64,000 nucleotides of DNA from CBDBKE01 sp965218055 (GCA_965218055.1 CBDCKA010000002.1:1984001-2048000), one strand, 5' to 3'. Shown: positions 27,904 through 37,988, counted from the stretch's first letter. Notes: generated from the sequence alone by a model not told the origin. Numbers and translations are program-made.

Positions 27904-29982
27904 ATGCCATCGACTGTCATCCCCCTCAAGGTGCTCACGGAGCAAGTGGCGGAAGCCATCGACGGACGACGTGTGCGAAGTGCGGTGTTCACGACGTTTA
28001 GCTTCGATCCCGGCTTCTTCGAAATCAACATTCTTCCGGTCCTGTTCGACCAGCCATTCAGCCAACCCGACAAGGTGCGTCGGTTTCAGCTCGAGGACGC
28101 GCTTCGCACGATAGATCACATGGCCGTGTACTACGATCGGCGGGCGCTCGCTCAGGACGGTGAGCCAGCGCAATTGGATTACCGGCGTCTAGACGTCAGT
28201 CGCACCACCGGCTATTTCCACCCGAAGGTGGCCTTGCTCCTCGTCGATGACCGTCACGAAGGTGAGGAGGCAGCCCATTCAGACGAGGAGGGTGACGAGC
28301 CCATCCGACAGGCGCTCATCGTTGCCATTCTCTCAGCCAACCTGACGCGAGCGGGTTGGTGGGAGAACGTCGAGTGTGCCCACGTTGAGGAGATCAAGGA
28401 CCGCGACGTCGACGACGAGCGTTGCTCGTTCCGACCTGACCTGCTGTCACTGAGCCGGAGAATTCGCCAGTCAGCCGGTGACTCCGACGACCAAACCGCA
28501 CTAGACGAGATCAGTGAGTTTTTTCTCCGCCGGACCCAACGGAGGCATTTTGGCAAGAACAAGTCGAGCGGCAAATATCACACCCGCGTGTTCGGAGGAC
28601 AGAATCGAAAAACACTGTCTGACTGGTTGTGGCAACTCTCTCTCAACAAACACGGCCTCAACCTTGAGGTCATCTCGCCGTTTTTCGATCCGCAGGGTGA
28701 AGGTCCGCTGCGTGAACTGATTGACGCGGTTCAGCCGCGGGAAGTGCGCGTCTATCATCCGACGGGTCCCGACGGTGAGTCTCTCGTCACCCGTGACACC
28801 TATGAGGCCGTCAAGGCTCTTGACTTTGCTCGCTGGGCGAGTCTGCCAGGAGACGTGGTGAATCGCGGGCGCGACGATGCCTCCGAGCGTCTCGCACCGC
28901 GTCGTGTTCACGCGAAGGTCTACCGGTTTTGGAAGCGGGACGGCCCTGACCTCTTACTTGTCGGCTCCCCGAATCTCACGAGGGCCGGCCATTCCCACGG
29001 TGCCGCCGGGAACCTGGAAGCTGCCTTTCTGGTCGATGCTAGCGATGCTGGATACCAGCGGCGTTGGTGGCTGGAGCCGGTTGAGCGCGACGCCGATCGA
29101 TTCGCTTCGACCACGCCCACTGAGGCAGAGGGGCTCGACGCGGTTGGGTTGGACCTGAGTCTTCGATTCGACTGGGGTACAAGAGAGTTCAGTTACAGAC
29201 TAGAAGACTCGACGGCCGATAGATTTGCGGTGTTGACGACCGCTGGGGAGCCTCTGGCAACAATAGGACGGCCCCTCCGCCGTCGCTGGATGGCGTTCGA
29301 TCGAGCGTTGTCTACACGCCTGGCAGAGTTGCTGTTATCCACGAGTTTTCTGCTCGTTCAGCACGGCAATCAATCGTGGCGCGTACTTGTCCGAGAAGAG
29401 AACATGCAGCATCGTCCGTCGCTGCTCATGCAGCTGACTCCAGAGGAGATCCTCGAGTACTGGTCGCTGCTCACTCCGGCACAGCGTGCGCAGTTCGTGG
29501 AAGCCCGCATACTTGACCGGGTCGAAGGCCTACCGATCGCCAGAGTCGACCGGCTTCACGCGAGAAACACGCTCTTTGATCGGTTTGCCGGCATCTATCA
29601 CGCCTTCGGATGTCTCGAACGCGCCGTTGACACAGCGTTGGAGGATGGGCGGGATGCTGAGGCCGAGGCTCGGTTGCTCGGCGCGAAGTGCGACTCCCTC
29701 CCCAACTTGCTCGAGAAGACCATCGAACGACCAGATGGTGACCCGATTCTTGCCTATGTCACGTTCCTGTGTGCCACACAGTTGCGTCACGAGCTCAGTC
29801 GCCGGCATCGAGAATTCTTCAGGGAACGAGCCCAACACGTTGGACACTTAGACGCGCTGCTGGGGCATTTACCAGATCTCCGGACTGCTATCGAGCTTGA
29901 CGATCCGGGAGCCGAGGACTTCTTGCAGTGGTATGAGCACGCCTTCCTCCGCTCAGCCTCTCAACCGGGTGCGCGACGATGA
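27904..29982 (+). CDS. Phospholipase D-like nuclease family protein
   Basis: 692 aa. Two PLD-type half sites are visible: YFHPKVALLL with ILSANLTRAGWW, and VHAKVYRFW with LLVGSPNLTRAGHS. These are HxK motifs followed by an Asn-Leu-Thr block, as in helicase-associated PLD nucleases. The stop overlaps the helicase start by 4 bp (ATGA). The C-terminal third is helical and unknown. DNA cleavage is inferred. Confidence 0.8.
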   Translation: MPSTVIPLKVLTEQVAEAIDGRRVRSAVFTTFSFDPGFFEINILPVLFDQPFSQPDKVRRFQLEDALRTIDHMAVYYDRRALAQDGEPAQLDYRRLDVSRTTGYFHPKVALLLVDDRHEGEEAAHSDEEGDEPIRQALIVAILSANLTRAGWWENVECAHVEEIKDRDVDDERCSFRPDLLSLSRRIRQSAGDSDDQTALDEISEFFLRRTQRRHFGKNKSSGKYHTRVFGGQNRKTLSDWLWQLSLNKHGLNLEVISPFFDPQGEGPLRELIDAVQPREVRVYHPTGPDGESLVTRDTYEAVKALDFARWASLPGDVVNRGRDDASERLAPRRVHAKVYRFWKRDGPDLLLVGSPNLTRAGHSHGAAGNLEAAFLVDASDAGYQRRWWLEPVERDADRFASTTPTEAEGLDAVGLDLSLRFDWGTREFSYRLEDSTADRFAVLTTAGEPLATIGRPLRRRWMAFDRALSTRLAELLLSTSFLLVQHGNQSWRVLVREENMQHRPSLLMQLTPEEILEYWSLLTPAQRAQFVEARILDRVEGLPIARVDRLHARNTLFDRFAGIYHAFGCLERAVDTALEDGRDAEAEARLLGAKCDSLPNLLEKTIERPDGDPILAYVTFLCATQLRHELSRRHREFFRERAQHVGHLDALLGHLPDLRTAIELDDPGAEDFLQWYEHAFLRSASQPGARR

Positions 29983-32900
29983 GTGCCGTCACCCCATCAT
30001 TCGTTCGGGAAATCATTGACTTTGCCCCGACGGAGCTAGCCCGTGGCTTCGGCTTCGCGGAGCAGCAGCTGCATGGCACGGCCGCGCTCTTCAACATGCT
30101 GCAACGAAATCGATGTGCCTACCTGGCCGACGAGGTCGGAATGGGCAAGACCTATGTCGCGCTCGGGATCATGGCGTTGACTCGCTACTTCAATCCGCAC
30201 GCACGTATCGTCGTCGTCGCTCCGCGAGAAAACATTCAGCGGAAATGGATCAAAGAGCTCAAGAACTTCGTTCGGCTCAACTGGCAGCTGACTGGCAACC
30301 GCGTGAAGTCCCTACAGGGCGAACCGACCTGGGAGCCCGTTTACTGCCACAGTCTGGTTGATTTCGTCGGAGAGGCACTGCTGAACGCTGACCGGGACTT
30401 CTTCCTCCGGATGACGAGCTTCAGCCTCTCGGTCAAGGAGTTGGAGGGCAGACGCCGACTACGCCGGCGCCTCTTGGAGCGCGTCCGATGGCTGCCTCCG
30501 CGCATCCTGTCTGCGAAGACCCCGGAGGAGTTCCGTGATGCCTATGGCTGCGCCATTAATGCGGCAGTGCCTCAGGTGGATCTCCTGGTGATCGATGAAG
30601 GCCACAATCTCAAGCATGGGTTCGGTCCCAGCGTCAGCAATCGCAACCGAGTTATGGGCTTTGCTTTTGGGCATCCGGAGGGCAAGGCCGACGAATATCC
30701 TTGGTATAGACCCAAGGCCCAGCGCGTGCTGCTTCTATCAGCGACGCCGTTCGAGGACGACTACGCCGCAATCCAGCGGCAACTCGAGGTTTTTGGATTT
30801 GGTAGAGCAAAGCTCTGGGACTCCAATGGCGCAGAGCCGGTCCGAGCCGACCGTCTTCTCGGCCCGGACGTTTCTGAGGATGAGAAGCGCGACATCGTCG
30901 CTCGACTCATGGTGCGGCGGGTGGCAGGTCTCAAGATCGGAGGCCGACTCTACACGAAGAACATGTATCGGCGGGAGTGGCGTCAGGGAGGCTACCGGGT
31001 TCACGACCAGCCGATGCGTATCGAAGACCCGAAGCAACGACTCGTCGTTGGACTGATGCAAAAGAAGGTGACAGAGATCCTCCGCGACGAAAAGTTCAAG
31101 AACAGCTTTCAGATTGGGATGCTCTCGTCGTTCGAGAGTTTCCTGGAGACGATCGGGAAGCGTAGCCGCGCCGCCCGGCTCGCCGAAGAGGCCGCTATCC
31201 AAGAGGAGCATGGGCTGCCTTCGAGTTTTGACGGCAACCAAGGAGAAACCGTAGACGAGCGCCGAGGCATCGACACCGATGCCGTTGCGGAGATGGTCGA
31301 ATCGTATCGGTCCAGATTCCACGGGACGCTCCCCCATCCGAAACTGGACAGCACCGCGGACTCGTTCGCGCCCGTGTTCGAGACCGCCGACAAGGTTCTG
31401 GTCTTCGTGCGGCGTGTCCGGACTGTTGATGAGCTCGCGGCGAAGCTGGATGCCCACTTCGATCGCTGGCTTGGCACGAGAATGCGCACCGCCCTTCCTG
31501 GTCTCCGTTCCGAGATCGAACAGCTATTTGGACAATATGAGCGCGAGAGAGCCCGACGACCGGACGAGCAGAGCGAGGTGAATCCTCTAGACGAAGCAGA
31601 GGATGAGCCGGGCGAGCTCACCGAGGAACGAGCCGCTATTGATGATGATGACGAGGGGAGTGCCGAAACGTTCTTTTCGTGGTTCTTTCGAGGCGACGGT
31701 CCCCGCGGCGTCCTGTCTGGCGCGGCATTTCAGAAGAACCGTCTGTCGAGCCCCAGTTCGGTTTACGCGACGTTCTTCGAGGACGACTACGTCAGCTGGC
31801 TCTTGAATCGTCCCGCGGAGCCGCTCAACGAACTCGCCAGAATCGCGGAGTTGTCTCTCTCCGAGCTTACTGACAATCTCAGGGCTCGCCCCTACCGACA
31901 CTTCAAACACCTCACGCAGCGAGCGAAGGGGTATCCACGCCTCCAGGTATTTCTAGGATATCAGCAGGCGGCTCTGGAGTTGGTCGAGAAGGCCGGAGGG
32001 TCTCTGGGCGATCAAGCGCGGGTCGTACTCGATGAGCGATTTCCGGACCCGCGCGGCGGCACGCTCGAACCACCCGAGGGCTTCCCGGGTCCAGAACAGG
32101 CGATCGGCTTCACGAGTTTCATCACCGAACTCGCTAAACGCCACACCCTCAGAACATTGATCTGGCCCGAGGACACCATCGACAACTTCCGTCAACGATT
32201 CCGGAAGCGCGAACAGCGACGTGAGCTGCTCAGCGCGATGGCTCGTCTCGGCGCCTCGTATATCGATCTCTACTTCCTGGCCGTGAAACAGCTGGGATCG
32301 TTCACGCTCCGGCAAGAAACGGAGTCGGACGAACCCGTGCGGGATCTTGCGAACTCGTTCGTCGAGCTTCTCAATGACCAGTCCCGGCAACCTGGGTTTC
32401 ACGCGTTCTATGAGCTGTCGCAGGCGGCACAGTTCTTCGACTTACTCGTCGGGGGCAACTTCCCGGACGTTCCCGCGGGAGATCTCGACCAGCTTGCCGC
32501 CCGGTTCGGGTCCACGCTCCAACGGCAGGTCCCAGTGGGGCGGATGGCTGGTGGAGTGAGCAAGCGGCTGGTGTCTCAGTTTCGAATGCCAGGATTCCCA
32601 CTCGCGCTGGTGACCACGGACGTGCTGCAGGAGGGAGAGGACCTCCACACCTTCTGCCGTCAGGTCGTGCACTACGGCATCACGTGGACGCCGTCGGCTA
32701 TGGAGCAGCGCACGGGCCGGATCGACCGGATCGGCTCACTCGTTCAGCGACGTTTGGATGGTGCAGACACAGAACCGGAAGCGGCCGCCTTCCTACAGGT
32801 CTACTACCCTCACTTGCAGGACACCGTAGAGGTACTTCAGGTGCGCCGGGTATTGCACCGGCTCAATCGCTTCCTGCAGCTGATCCATCAGCAAAAGGGA

Positions 32901-33542
32901 GACTCACAGGCACTGGGCAGCCGCATTGACGCTGCCCGCGAGATATTGGAGGAGCTCGAGGCAATTCCTGCATTCGAAGGCGAGCTGAAGTCGGCGTTCC
33001 CAATTCGACCAGGGTGGCTCGAAGGCAACCTCCAGCCGGCATCAATTGTGAGTCGCAATCTTGACGCCGATATTAATCATCTCGAGGCACTCTGGTCGGG
33101 ATTTCAAGAGCGTTACGGCATTCGGGTTCTTCGCGCGGCCGATCCCTTGCTTCGCAGGGGATATGCGCTCGTTAGGTGCGGGCGCCTAATCCATCGGGAT
33201 GCGGACGAACGGGGTATGGAACAGCCGTTTCGATTACAGCTGCGGTCTCAGGCCGCTGGAGACGCCACCCTTCTGCACTGCAGTAGCGATGTCGGACCCC
33301 TCGAGATCGAGCACGATGACGACCGACTCGATGAGCTGTACGAGCTTCAGCGAGAACTTGGACTTGCGAAAGTCTGTGTACGGCCTGATTCTGCGGACCG
33401 CACGGACCGCATCTACGTCGAAGGGGATATCGTGTTCCACCCGGACACCACGCAGCCTGAGGAACTCGAGTCGCTGGTGACGAGAACCGTTAGTGCGGCC
33501 GGAATGATAGCGGCTCGACTGGTCGAACAGGAGGATGTCTGA
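29979..33542 (+). CDS. SNF2/SF2-family helicase-like ATPase
   Basis: 1187 aa. The first RecA domain has Walker A DEVGMGKTYVALGIM, VVAPRENIQRKW (motif Ia), LLVIDEGHNLKHG (DEGH, motif II) and LLLSATPFED (motif III). The second has a VLQEGEDLHTFCRQVVHYG-type block (motif V) and AMEQRTGRIDRIGS (motif VI). An acidic insertion around residues 520-560 separates the lobes. It probably translocates on DNA and drives the associated PLD nuclease. The motif VI wording QRxGRIxRIG is typical of SNF2-related bacterial defence helicases. Confidence 0.88.
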   Translation: MSAVTPSFVREIIDFAPTELARGFGFAEQQLHGTAALFNMLQRNRCAYLADEVGMGKTYVALGIMALTRYFNPHARIVVVAPRENIQRKWIKELKNFVRLNWQLTGNRVKSLQGEPTWEPVYCHSLVDFVGEALLNADRDFFLRMTSFSLSVKELEGRRRLRRRLLERVRWLPPRILSAKTPEEFRDAYGCAINAAVPQVDLLVIDEGHNLKHGFGPSVSNRNRVMGFAFGHPEGKADEYPWYRPKAQRVLLLSATPFEDDYAAIQRQLEVFGFGRAKLWDSNGAEPVRADRLLGPDVSEDEKRDIVARLMVRRVAGLKIGGRLYTKNMYRREWRQGGYRVHDQPMRIEDPKQRLVVGLMQKKVTEILRDEKFKNSFQIGMLSSFESFLETIGKRSRAARLAEEAAIQEEHGLPSSFDGNQGETVDERRGIDTDAVAEMVESYRSRFHGTLPHPKLDSTADSFAPVFETADKVLVFVRRVRTVDELAAKLDAHFDRWLGTRMRTALPGLRSEIEQLFGQYERERARRPDEQSEVNPLDEAEDEPGELTEERAAIDDDDEGSAETFFSWFFRGDGPRGVLSGAAFQKNRLSSPSSVYATFFEDDYVSWLLNRPAEPLNELARIAELSLSELTDNLRARPYRHFKHLTQRAKGYPRLQVFLGYQQAALELVEKAGGSLGDQARVVLDERFPDPRGGTLEPPEGFPGPEQAIGFTSFITELAKRHTLRTLIWPEDTIDNFRQRFRKREQRRELLSAMARLGASYIDLYFLAVKQLGSFTLRQETESDEPVRDLANSFVELLNDQSRQPGFHAFYELSQAAQFFDLLVGGNFPDVPAGDLDQLAARFGSTLQRQVPVGRMAGGVSKRLVSQFRMPGFPLALVTTDVLQEGEDLHTFCRQVVHYGITWTPSAMEQRTGRIDRIGSLVQRRLDGADTEPEAAAFLQVYYPHLQDTVEVLQVRRVLHRLNRFLQLIHQQKGDSQALGSRIDAAREILEELEAIPAFEGELKSAFPIRPGWLEGNLQPASIVSRNLDADINHLEALWSGFQERYGIRVLRAADPLLRRGYALVRCGRLIHRDADERGMEQPFRLQLRSQAAGDATLLHCSSDVGPLEIEHDDDRLDELYELQRELGLAKVCVRPDSADRTDRIYVEGDIVFHPDTTQPEELESLVTRTVSAAGMIAARLVEQEDV

Positions 33543-33972
33543 TGGCGACTCTCCGGGAAGATCATTCATGAAGGCTCTGCTTTTACGCATCGACGACCTC
33601 TCGAAGCGGCGTGGTCGCCGCTGGACACGAGAAGGAAACACCATCCGAGTCTCCTTTCACGAAGGCGGCCGTACTCAAAGGGTTCACGTCTCACGCGACG
33701 AGGATCGATACGTCTTTCGCTCCGTGGTGCTGCCGGCTTCCGAGGTTACCCGGAACGACGCGCACTGGCGCCGCATCGCCTATCGAGCATGGCGTCGGAA
33801 CGCCTCCAAGGCACTGGTGACGTTCGCGTTCGATGACGAGGACCGGCTAATCGGGCTAGTTGAGGTGTCGGCTGCGACGCTCGACCATGAGGAGCTCGAT
33901 CTCTATGTCGAAACGCTCGCCAAGGAGTGTGATCGATTCGAATACGCGCTAACGGGTCAGGATATCGAGTGA
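33535..33972 (+). CDS. Small protein at the end of the helicase operon
   Basis: 145 aa if the ATG at 33535 is used. It overlaps the helicase stop by 8 bp, with AGGAGG directly before the ATG, and an ATG at 33568 is the alternative. No known motif. Its C-terminal part (ATLDHEELDLYVETLAKECDRFEYALTG) has the alpha/beta look of YbjN- or chaperone-like small proteins, which is only a guess. Confidence 0.6.
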   Translation: MSDGDSPGRSFMKALLLRIDDLSKRRGRRWTREGNTIRVSFHEGGRTQRVHVSRDEDRYVFRSVVLPASEVTRNDAHWRRIAYRAWRRNASKALVTFAFDDEDRLIGLVEVSAATLDHEELDLYVETLAKECDRFEYALTGQDIE

Positions 33973-33994
33973 GCCTTGGAGTGAGGAGACACGC

Positions 33995-34105
33995 ATGAAA
34001 CACGTTGTCCTCGCGTGGCAGTGCTTTCAGAAGCTCACCGACGCTCGCGGGGCCTTCACTCACACTCCCTGCGTCTATGTTCAGATCGACAGCAACTCGG
34101 GCTAG
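33995..34105 (+). CDS. Short ORF, possibly the 5' piece of a GIY-YIG-type nuclease gene
   Basis: 36 aa with a good RBS (GAGGAG, 7 bp before the ATG). PCVYVQIDSNSG resembles the start of a GIY-YIG domain, but the frame stops 17 bp before the IS copy. Either a truncated remnant or a short real gene. Family assignment is weak. Confidence 0.35.
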   Translation: MKHVVLAWQCFQKLTDARGAFTHTPCVYVQIDSNSG

Positions 34106-34122
34106 GTTCGAATCGGGAAGGC

Positions 34123-35269
34123 TGTGCCCTGGACTGGGTAATTTAGACACTGAGGTTGGGAATTAACTACCCTGGTGTCATATGAACAAAAAACATCATC
34201 GTATTGCAGCTGACGTAAAAGCCGATATCCTACGCCGCGTCAAGGAAGAAGGCATCTCGGTGGCCCAGGCCGCCAAGGATCACGGTATTTCTGAAGGGAG
34301 CATCTATGGTTGGATGGTAAAAGGAGCAACCGGTGCCCCGTCCTGGGCGGAGTTCTCCCGACTTCAGAAGCAGAACAGAGAACTCCTGGAACTCGTGGGC
34401 GAGATCACGCTCAAGCTCTCCATGACTCAAAAAAACAATTGAGCGAAGGAAGAAACAAATCAGCGCTTGCCCGAGCCCTTGGCATATCCCGCGCGAGCCT
34501 GTATTACGTCCCAAGAATGAAGGAGAAGGACTGGCGCCTCAAGGTCCGCCTGGAAGAAGAGCTGCAGATCCATCCCTCCTACGGCTCCCGGCGAATTGCT
34601 ACGGCACTGGGACTCTGCCGCCAGCGGGCGCAGAGGGTCATGCGTCTGTTTGGCATCAAGCCCTACCGCAGGAGAGGCAGAAAATGGAGAAAATCCAAGG
34701 TTTCCCGGACCTATCCCAACCTCCTGCTCGCGCTCATGCCCGCATATGCAAACCACATCTGGGCAACGGACTTCACCGAGTTCGTGCAGCACGGAAAGAA
34801 GGTCTATGTGGCGACCGTGATCGATCTCTACACCCGCCGGATCCTGGGAATCCAGGTTGCGGTGAGAAAGGGAGCCGCGCTCACCATTCAGGCGCTTTCC
34901 AACGCCCTGCTCCATCATCCGCGCCCGGGTCTATTCCACTCCGACAACGGGAGGGAGTATGACGCGATGGCGTTCACTGAAATCCTTGATGGATGCGGCA
35001 TCGTGATTTCACGGAGCCGCCCGGGGTGCCCTTGGGAGAACGGATACCAGGAATCGTTCTACGACAAATTCAAGGTTGACCTGGGAGATCCGAACCGCTT
35101 CAAAACACTGGGGGAGCTAGTGGCGGAGATCTACCGCACCCTGTGGGACTACAACAACACGCGGATTCACTCCGCGCTCAACATGCCGCCTGTGGTATTC
35201 GCCAAACGGTATGCGTTAGTCGCGTAAAAAACTCTCAGAATCAGTGTCTAAAGAAATCAGTCCTTGACA
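34123..35269 (+). mobile_element. IS3-family insertion sequence, copy 2 (1147 bp)
   Basis: Apparently identical to 18352-19498 and in the same orientation. Flanks are ggct on the left and actt on the right, so there is no target duplication. Its right end cuts the UvrD-like helicase gene. Together the two copies could have moved the 14.6 kb between them, or that segment could have been joined here by recombination between IS copies. Confidence 0.9.
34182..35227 (+). CDS. IS3-family transposase OrfAB, copy 2
   Basis: Same OrfA (34182-34442), slippery A7C run and OrfB with D, D and E motifs as copy 1. The translations are identical, so the duplication is recent or maintained by conversion. Confidence 0.9.
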
Positions 35270-37188
35270 ACTTCTGGTCGGTGCGGGTTAGTGGCGACAT
35301 CCGGCTGATTGTGCACAAGAGCGAGACGAGCCTCCTGCTCTGCTATGTCGGCCATCACGACAAGGCGTATGACTGGGCGAAACGGCGCCGACTGGAGTCG
35401 CACCCCAAGACGGGTGCCGCCCAGCTCGTGGAGATTAGGGAGACCGTTCAGGAGATCCTCATCCCGACGTATGTGGAGGCTCCGAAGCCGGCGACGGCTA
35501 ATCTGCCGCTGTTTGCGGACATCTCCGATGAGGACTTGCTGACCTACGGGGTGCCGCCGGAGTGGCTGCCAGACGTGCGCCAGGTCGATGAGGACAATCT
35601 CCTATTGCTGGCCCACCGACTACCGGGCGAGGCCGCCGAGGCGCTCTTGGAACTGGCCACTGGCGGCAAGCCGCTTCCGCTTCAGCCAGTCGCGCCGGCG
35701 ATGAATCCGCTCGATCATCCCGACGCGCAACGCCGATTCCGGGCGATGAGCAATGTCGATGAACTTCAGCGCGCCCTGGAGTTCCCGTGGGACAGGTGGT
35801 CGGTGTTCCTCCATCCCGAGCAGCGGCAGCTGGTTGAACGGCACTACACCGGGCCAGCAAGGGTTTCCGGCTCCGCCGGCACGGGGAAGACGATTGTGGC
35901 GCTGCATCGCGCCGTCTTCCTGGCCCGCGCCAACCAGAATGCGCGCGTCTTGCTGACTACGTTCTCGCACATGCTGGCGAATGCCCTCCGCACCCAACTC
36001 AGGCGACTCATCAGCAACGAACCGCGCCTGGCGGAGCAACTGGAAGTTCATTCGATCAACGCTATCGGAGAGCGCCTCTACAAGTCCCACTTCGGACAGA
36101 TCAATCTGGCGCCGCCAGAGATCGTCCAAGAATTGCTGTGGGCCGCCAGCGAACGTGGAGAGAACCACAAGTTCAGTGGGAGATTCTTGCTGACCGAGTG
36201 GGAGCAGGTCGTTGATGCGTGGCAGTTGGGCACCTGGGAGGGGTATCGAGATGTCGCGCGCCTTGGCAGAAAAACGCGGCTCCCAGAGGCCCGGCGGGCG
36301 ATCCTCTGGTCAATGTTCAAGCAGGTCCGCGCGGGCCTCGCGTCGCGGGACATGATCACTCGCTCAGCGATGTTCACGAAGCTGGCGGCAGCCGTTGCAG
36401 AAAATAGAAACCCCCCATTTGACTTCGCCGTAGTCGATGAGGCGCAAGATATCGGCGTGGCCCATCTCCGGTTCTTCGCGGGGCTCGGCCGGCATCGGCC
36501 CGACGCGCTCTTCTTTGCTGGCGACCTCGGCCAGCGCATCTTCCAGCAGCCGTTCTCGTGGTTGGCCTTGGGCGTAGATATTCGAGGACGGTCGAAGACA
36601 CTACGGGTCAATTACCGCACGTCACATCAGATCCGGGTGCAGGCGGACCGACTGCTCGGTCCCGAAGTGTCCGATGCCGATGGCAACAGGGAGCAGCGCC
36701 GCCACACCGTCTCCGTCTTCAATGGGCCGTCGCCGGAGATCCGAGTTCTGAGCAGCCAGGAAGAAGAAGTTGAACACGTTGGCCAGTGGGTGTCGGGACG
36801 TGAGAAGGACGGTGTAGCGCCCCACGAGTTTGGTGTCTTCGTGCGGTCCGCCGCGGAACTAGACCGCGCGCGGGTGGCTGTGCAGCTCTCTGGACTCCCG
36901 TTCAAGATTCTAGACAAAAACGTCGCAACCACCAGCGGTCACGTCTCGATCAGCACTATGCATCTCGCCAAGGGGCTGGAGTTCCGCGCCGTCGTTGTGA
37001 TGGCCTGCGATGATGAAATCATCCCGTTGCAGGAGCGCATCGAGACTGTGGGCGACGACGCCGATCTGCAAGAGGTGTATGACACCGAGCGTCACTTGCT
37101 GTACGTCGCATGCACACGAGCACGGGATCATCTGCTTGTCACGAGCGTTGCCCCGGCATCGGAGTTTCTTGATGACCTGCGGGTGTGA
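35269..37188 (+). pseudogene. UvrD/Rep-type helicase with RelE-like N-domain, 5' end removed by IS copy 2
   Basis: The frame continues from IS sequence, so the native start is gone. The first part (FWSVRVSGDIRLIVHK, YVGHHDKAYDWAKRR) is the end of a RelE/ParE-like domain often fused to such helicases. SF1 motifs follow: Walker A SGSAGTGKTIVALHRA, DFAVVDEAQDIG (motif II), GDLGQRI (motif III), NYRTSHQI (motif IV), STMHLAKGLEF (motif V) and YVACTRARDHL (motif VI). All helicase motifs are present. Only the N-terminal domain is truncated, so residual function is possible if it is expressed from the IS. Confidence 0.85.
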
Positions 37189-37627
37189 ACCGCCGCGCTG
37201 CCGATGAAACCAATCCGGTGAGGCAGGTACTGGGGGGGACTACTGTCCGGATACGTTAGGATCAAAGGTATTTTTGCAGTAATCTGGGAGGAACCCTAGT
37301 TTGCAAGAGACGAGGTTGGATGTCTTTCGTTCAGTCGTACTGTGCCGATATCGAGAAGACCCTACTGGCGCTTTCGGGTGTTGCTGGGAACGCTGGGCAC
37401 AGCGTCATCAAGGGAAGCGCTAGGGAAGGTACTGTCAAGTTAAGCAGTTTGGCGGCATTCTCGCCGCCCGCCGCCACCGCTAAGTCATTGATTCTCAGCC
37501 TCTGATCCAGCAGAATCCTTCCGCAAAACGGGCAGATTCTGCTCAACTTGACAGTACCCTCCTGGCGGCAGTTGTACCACCAGTTTGGCCCGAATCCAAA
37601 CAGCGCGGCCATGGCGCAACCGCCATT
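37189..37627. other. Intergenic region between the helicase and the conjugative-element fragment
   Basis: No gene is supported. It contains the 131-bp MITE at 37428-37558 and a 58-bp unassigned stretch separating it from the virD4 start remnant. Confidence 0.4.
37428..37558 (-). repeat. 131-bp MITE with 20-bp inverted ends, copy 1
   Basis: The ends are GGTACTGTCAAGTTAAGCAG and the imperfect reverse complement. Reverse-complemented, it aligns along its full length with 46230-46360, sharing GAATCAATGACTT and an internal hairpin. One frame crosses the whole element and encodes CPFCGRILL and GGENAAKLLNLTV. Likely a non-autonomous derivative of an IS with GTCAAGTTAA ends, such as the IS6-type fragment ending at 50680. 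Confidence 0.75.
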
Positions 37628-37631
37628 TCAT
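37618..37631 (-). pseudogene. Start-codon remnant of a virD4 gene
   Basis: The leader sequence (GGATAAATGAGG complement, hairpin, RBS) matches that of 46881. The ATG is followed by only the codons for MKWR before the similarity stops. The rest of this virD4 copy is lost. Confidence 0.6.
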
Positions 37632-37700
37632 AGGTCTGTGTCCCTTCTTTCAGCGCCCCCTCCGGGGGGCTGTTCTAAGCCTTCCCGCAGGGATAAATGA

Positions 37701-37802
37701 GGACGAGAGCGACCCCTCATGGGGCCGGATAGCGGTATGCCACTCAGTGCCGCTATCCAAGGTCACATGACCCCCCGGTTTGGGGGGGGGTCGCTCTCGT
37801 CC
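37701..37802. repeat. Long inverted repeat upstream of virD4, copy B
   Basis: GGACGAGAGCGACCCC at 37701-37716 matches its reverse complement at 37787-37802. An inner stem pairs GGATAGCGG (37727-37735) with CCGCTATCC (37750-37758). Relative to copies A and C the arms differ in matching ways on both sides. Confidence 0.75.
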
Positions 37803-37887
37803 CCGCCTTTTTTTCCCGTGCGGCACGGGCAGGCCGAGTATCTGTGGATAACCACAGCGGAATGAGAGAGATAAAGGAAAGCGGCTT

Positions 37888-37961
37888 CGCCACACCTTGA
37901 GCCGGAATCCTGCCACCCCCCCTCTAACCCTGTGGCATTTAACATGCGGCCCTCAGTGGCA
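37888..37961. promoter_or_regulatory. Copy-B site array (TGCCACA / TGTGGCA)
   Basis: Sites on the + strand: CGCCACA 37888-37894, TGCCAC 37911-37916, TGTGGCA 37931-37937 and AGTGGCA 37955-37961, at 20-24 bp spacing. Arrangement and context match the arrays at 12859 and 46552, with a different core sequence. Confidence 0.55.
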
Positions 37962-37988
37962 TGAAAAACCACCGATTTCTCCTCTCTC

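Noticed and set aside
27904..33542. DISARM system
   Set aside because: PLD and SNF2-type genes are shared features, but the DUF1998 gene, drmA-type helicase and DISARM methyltransferase are not in the operon.
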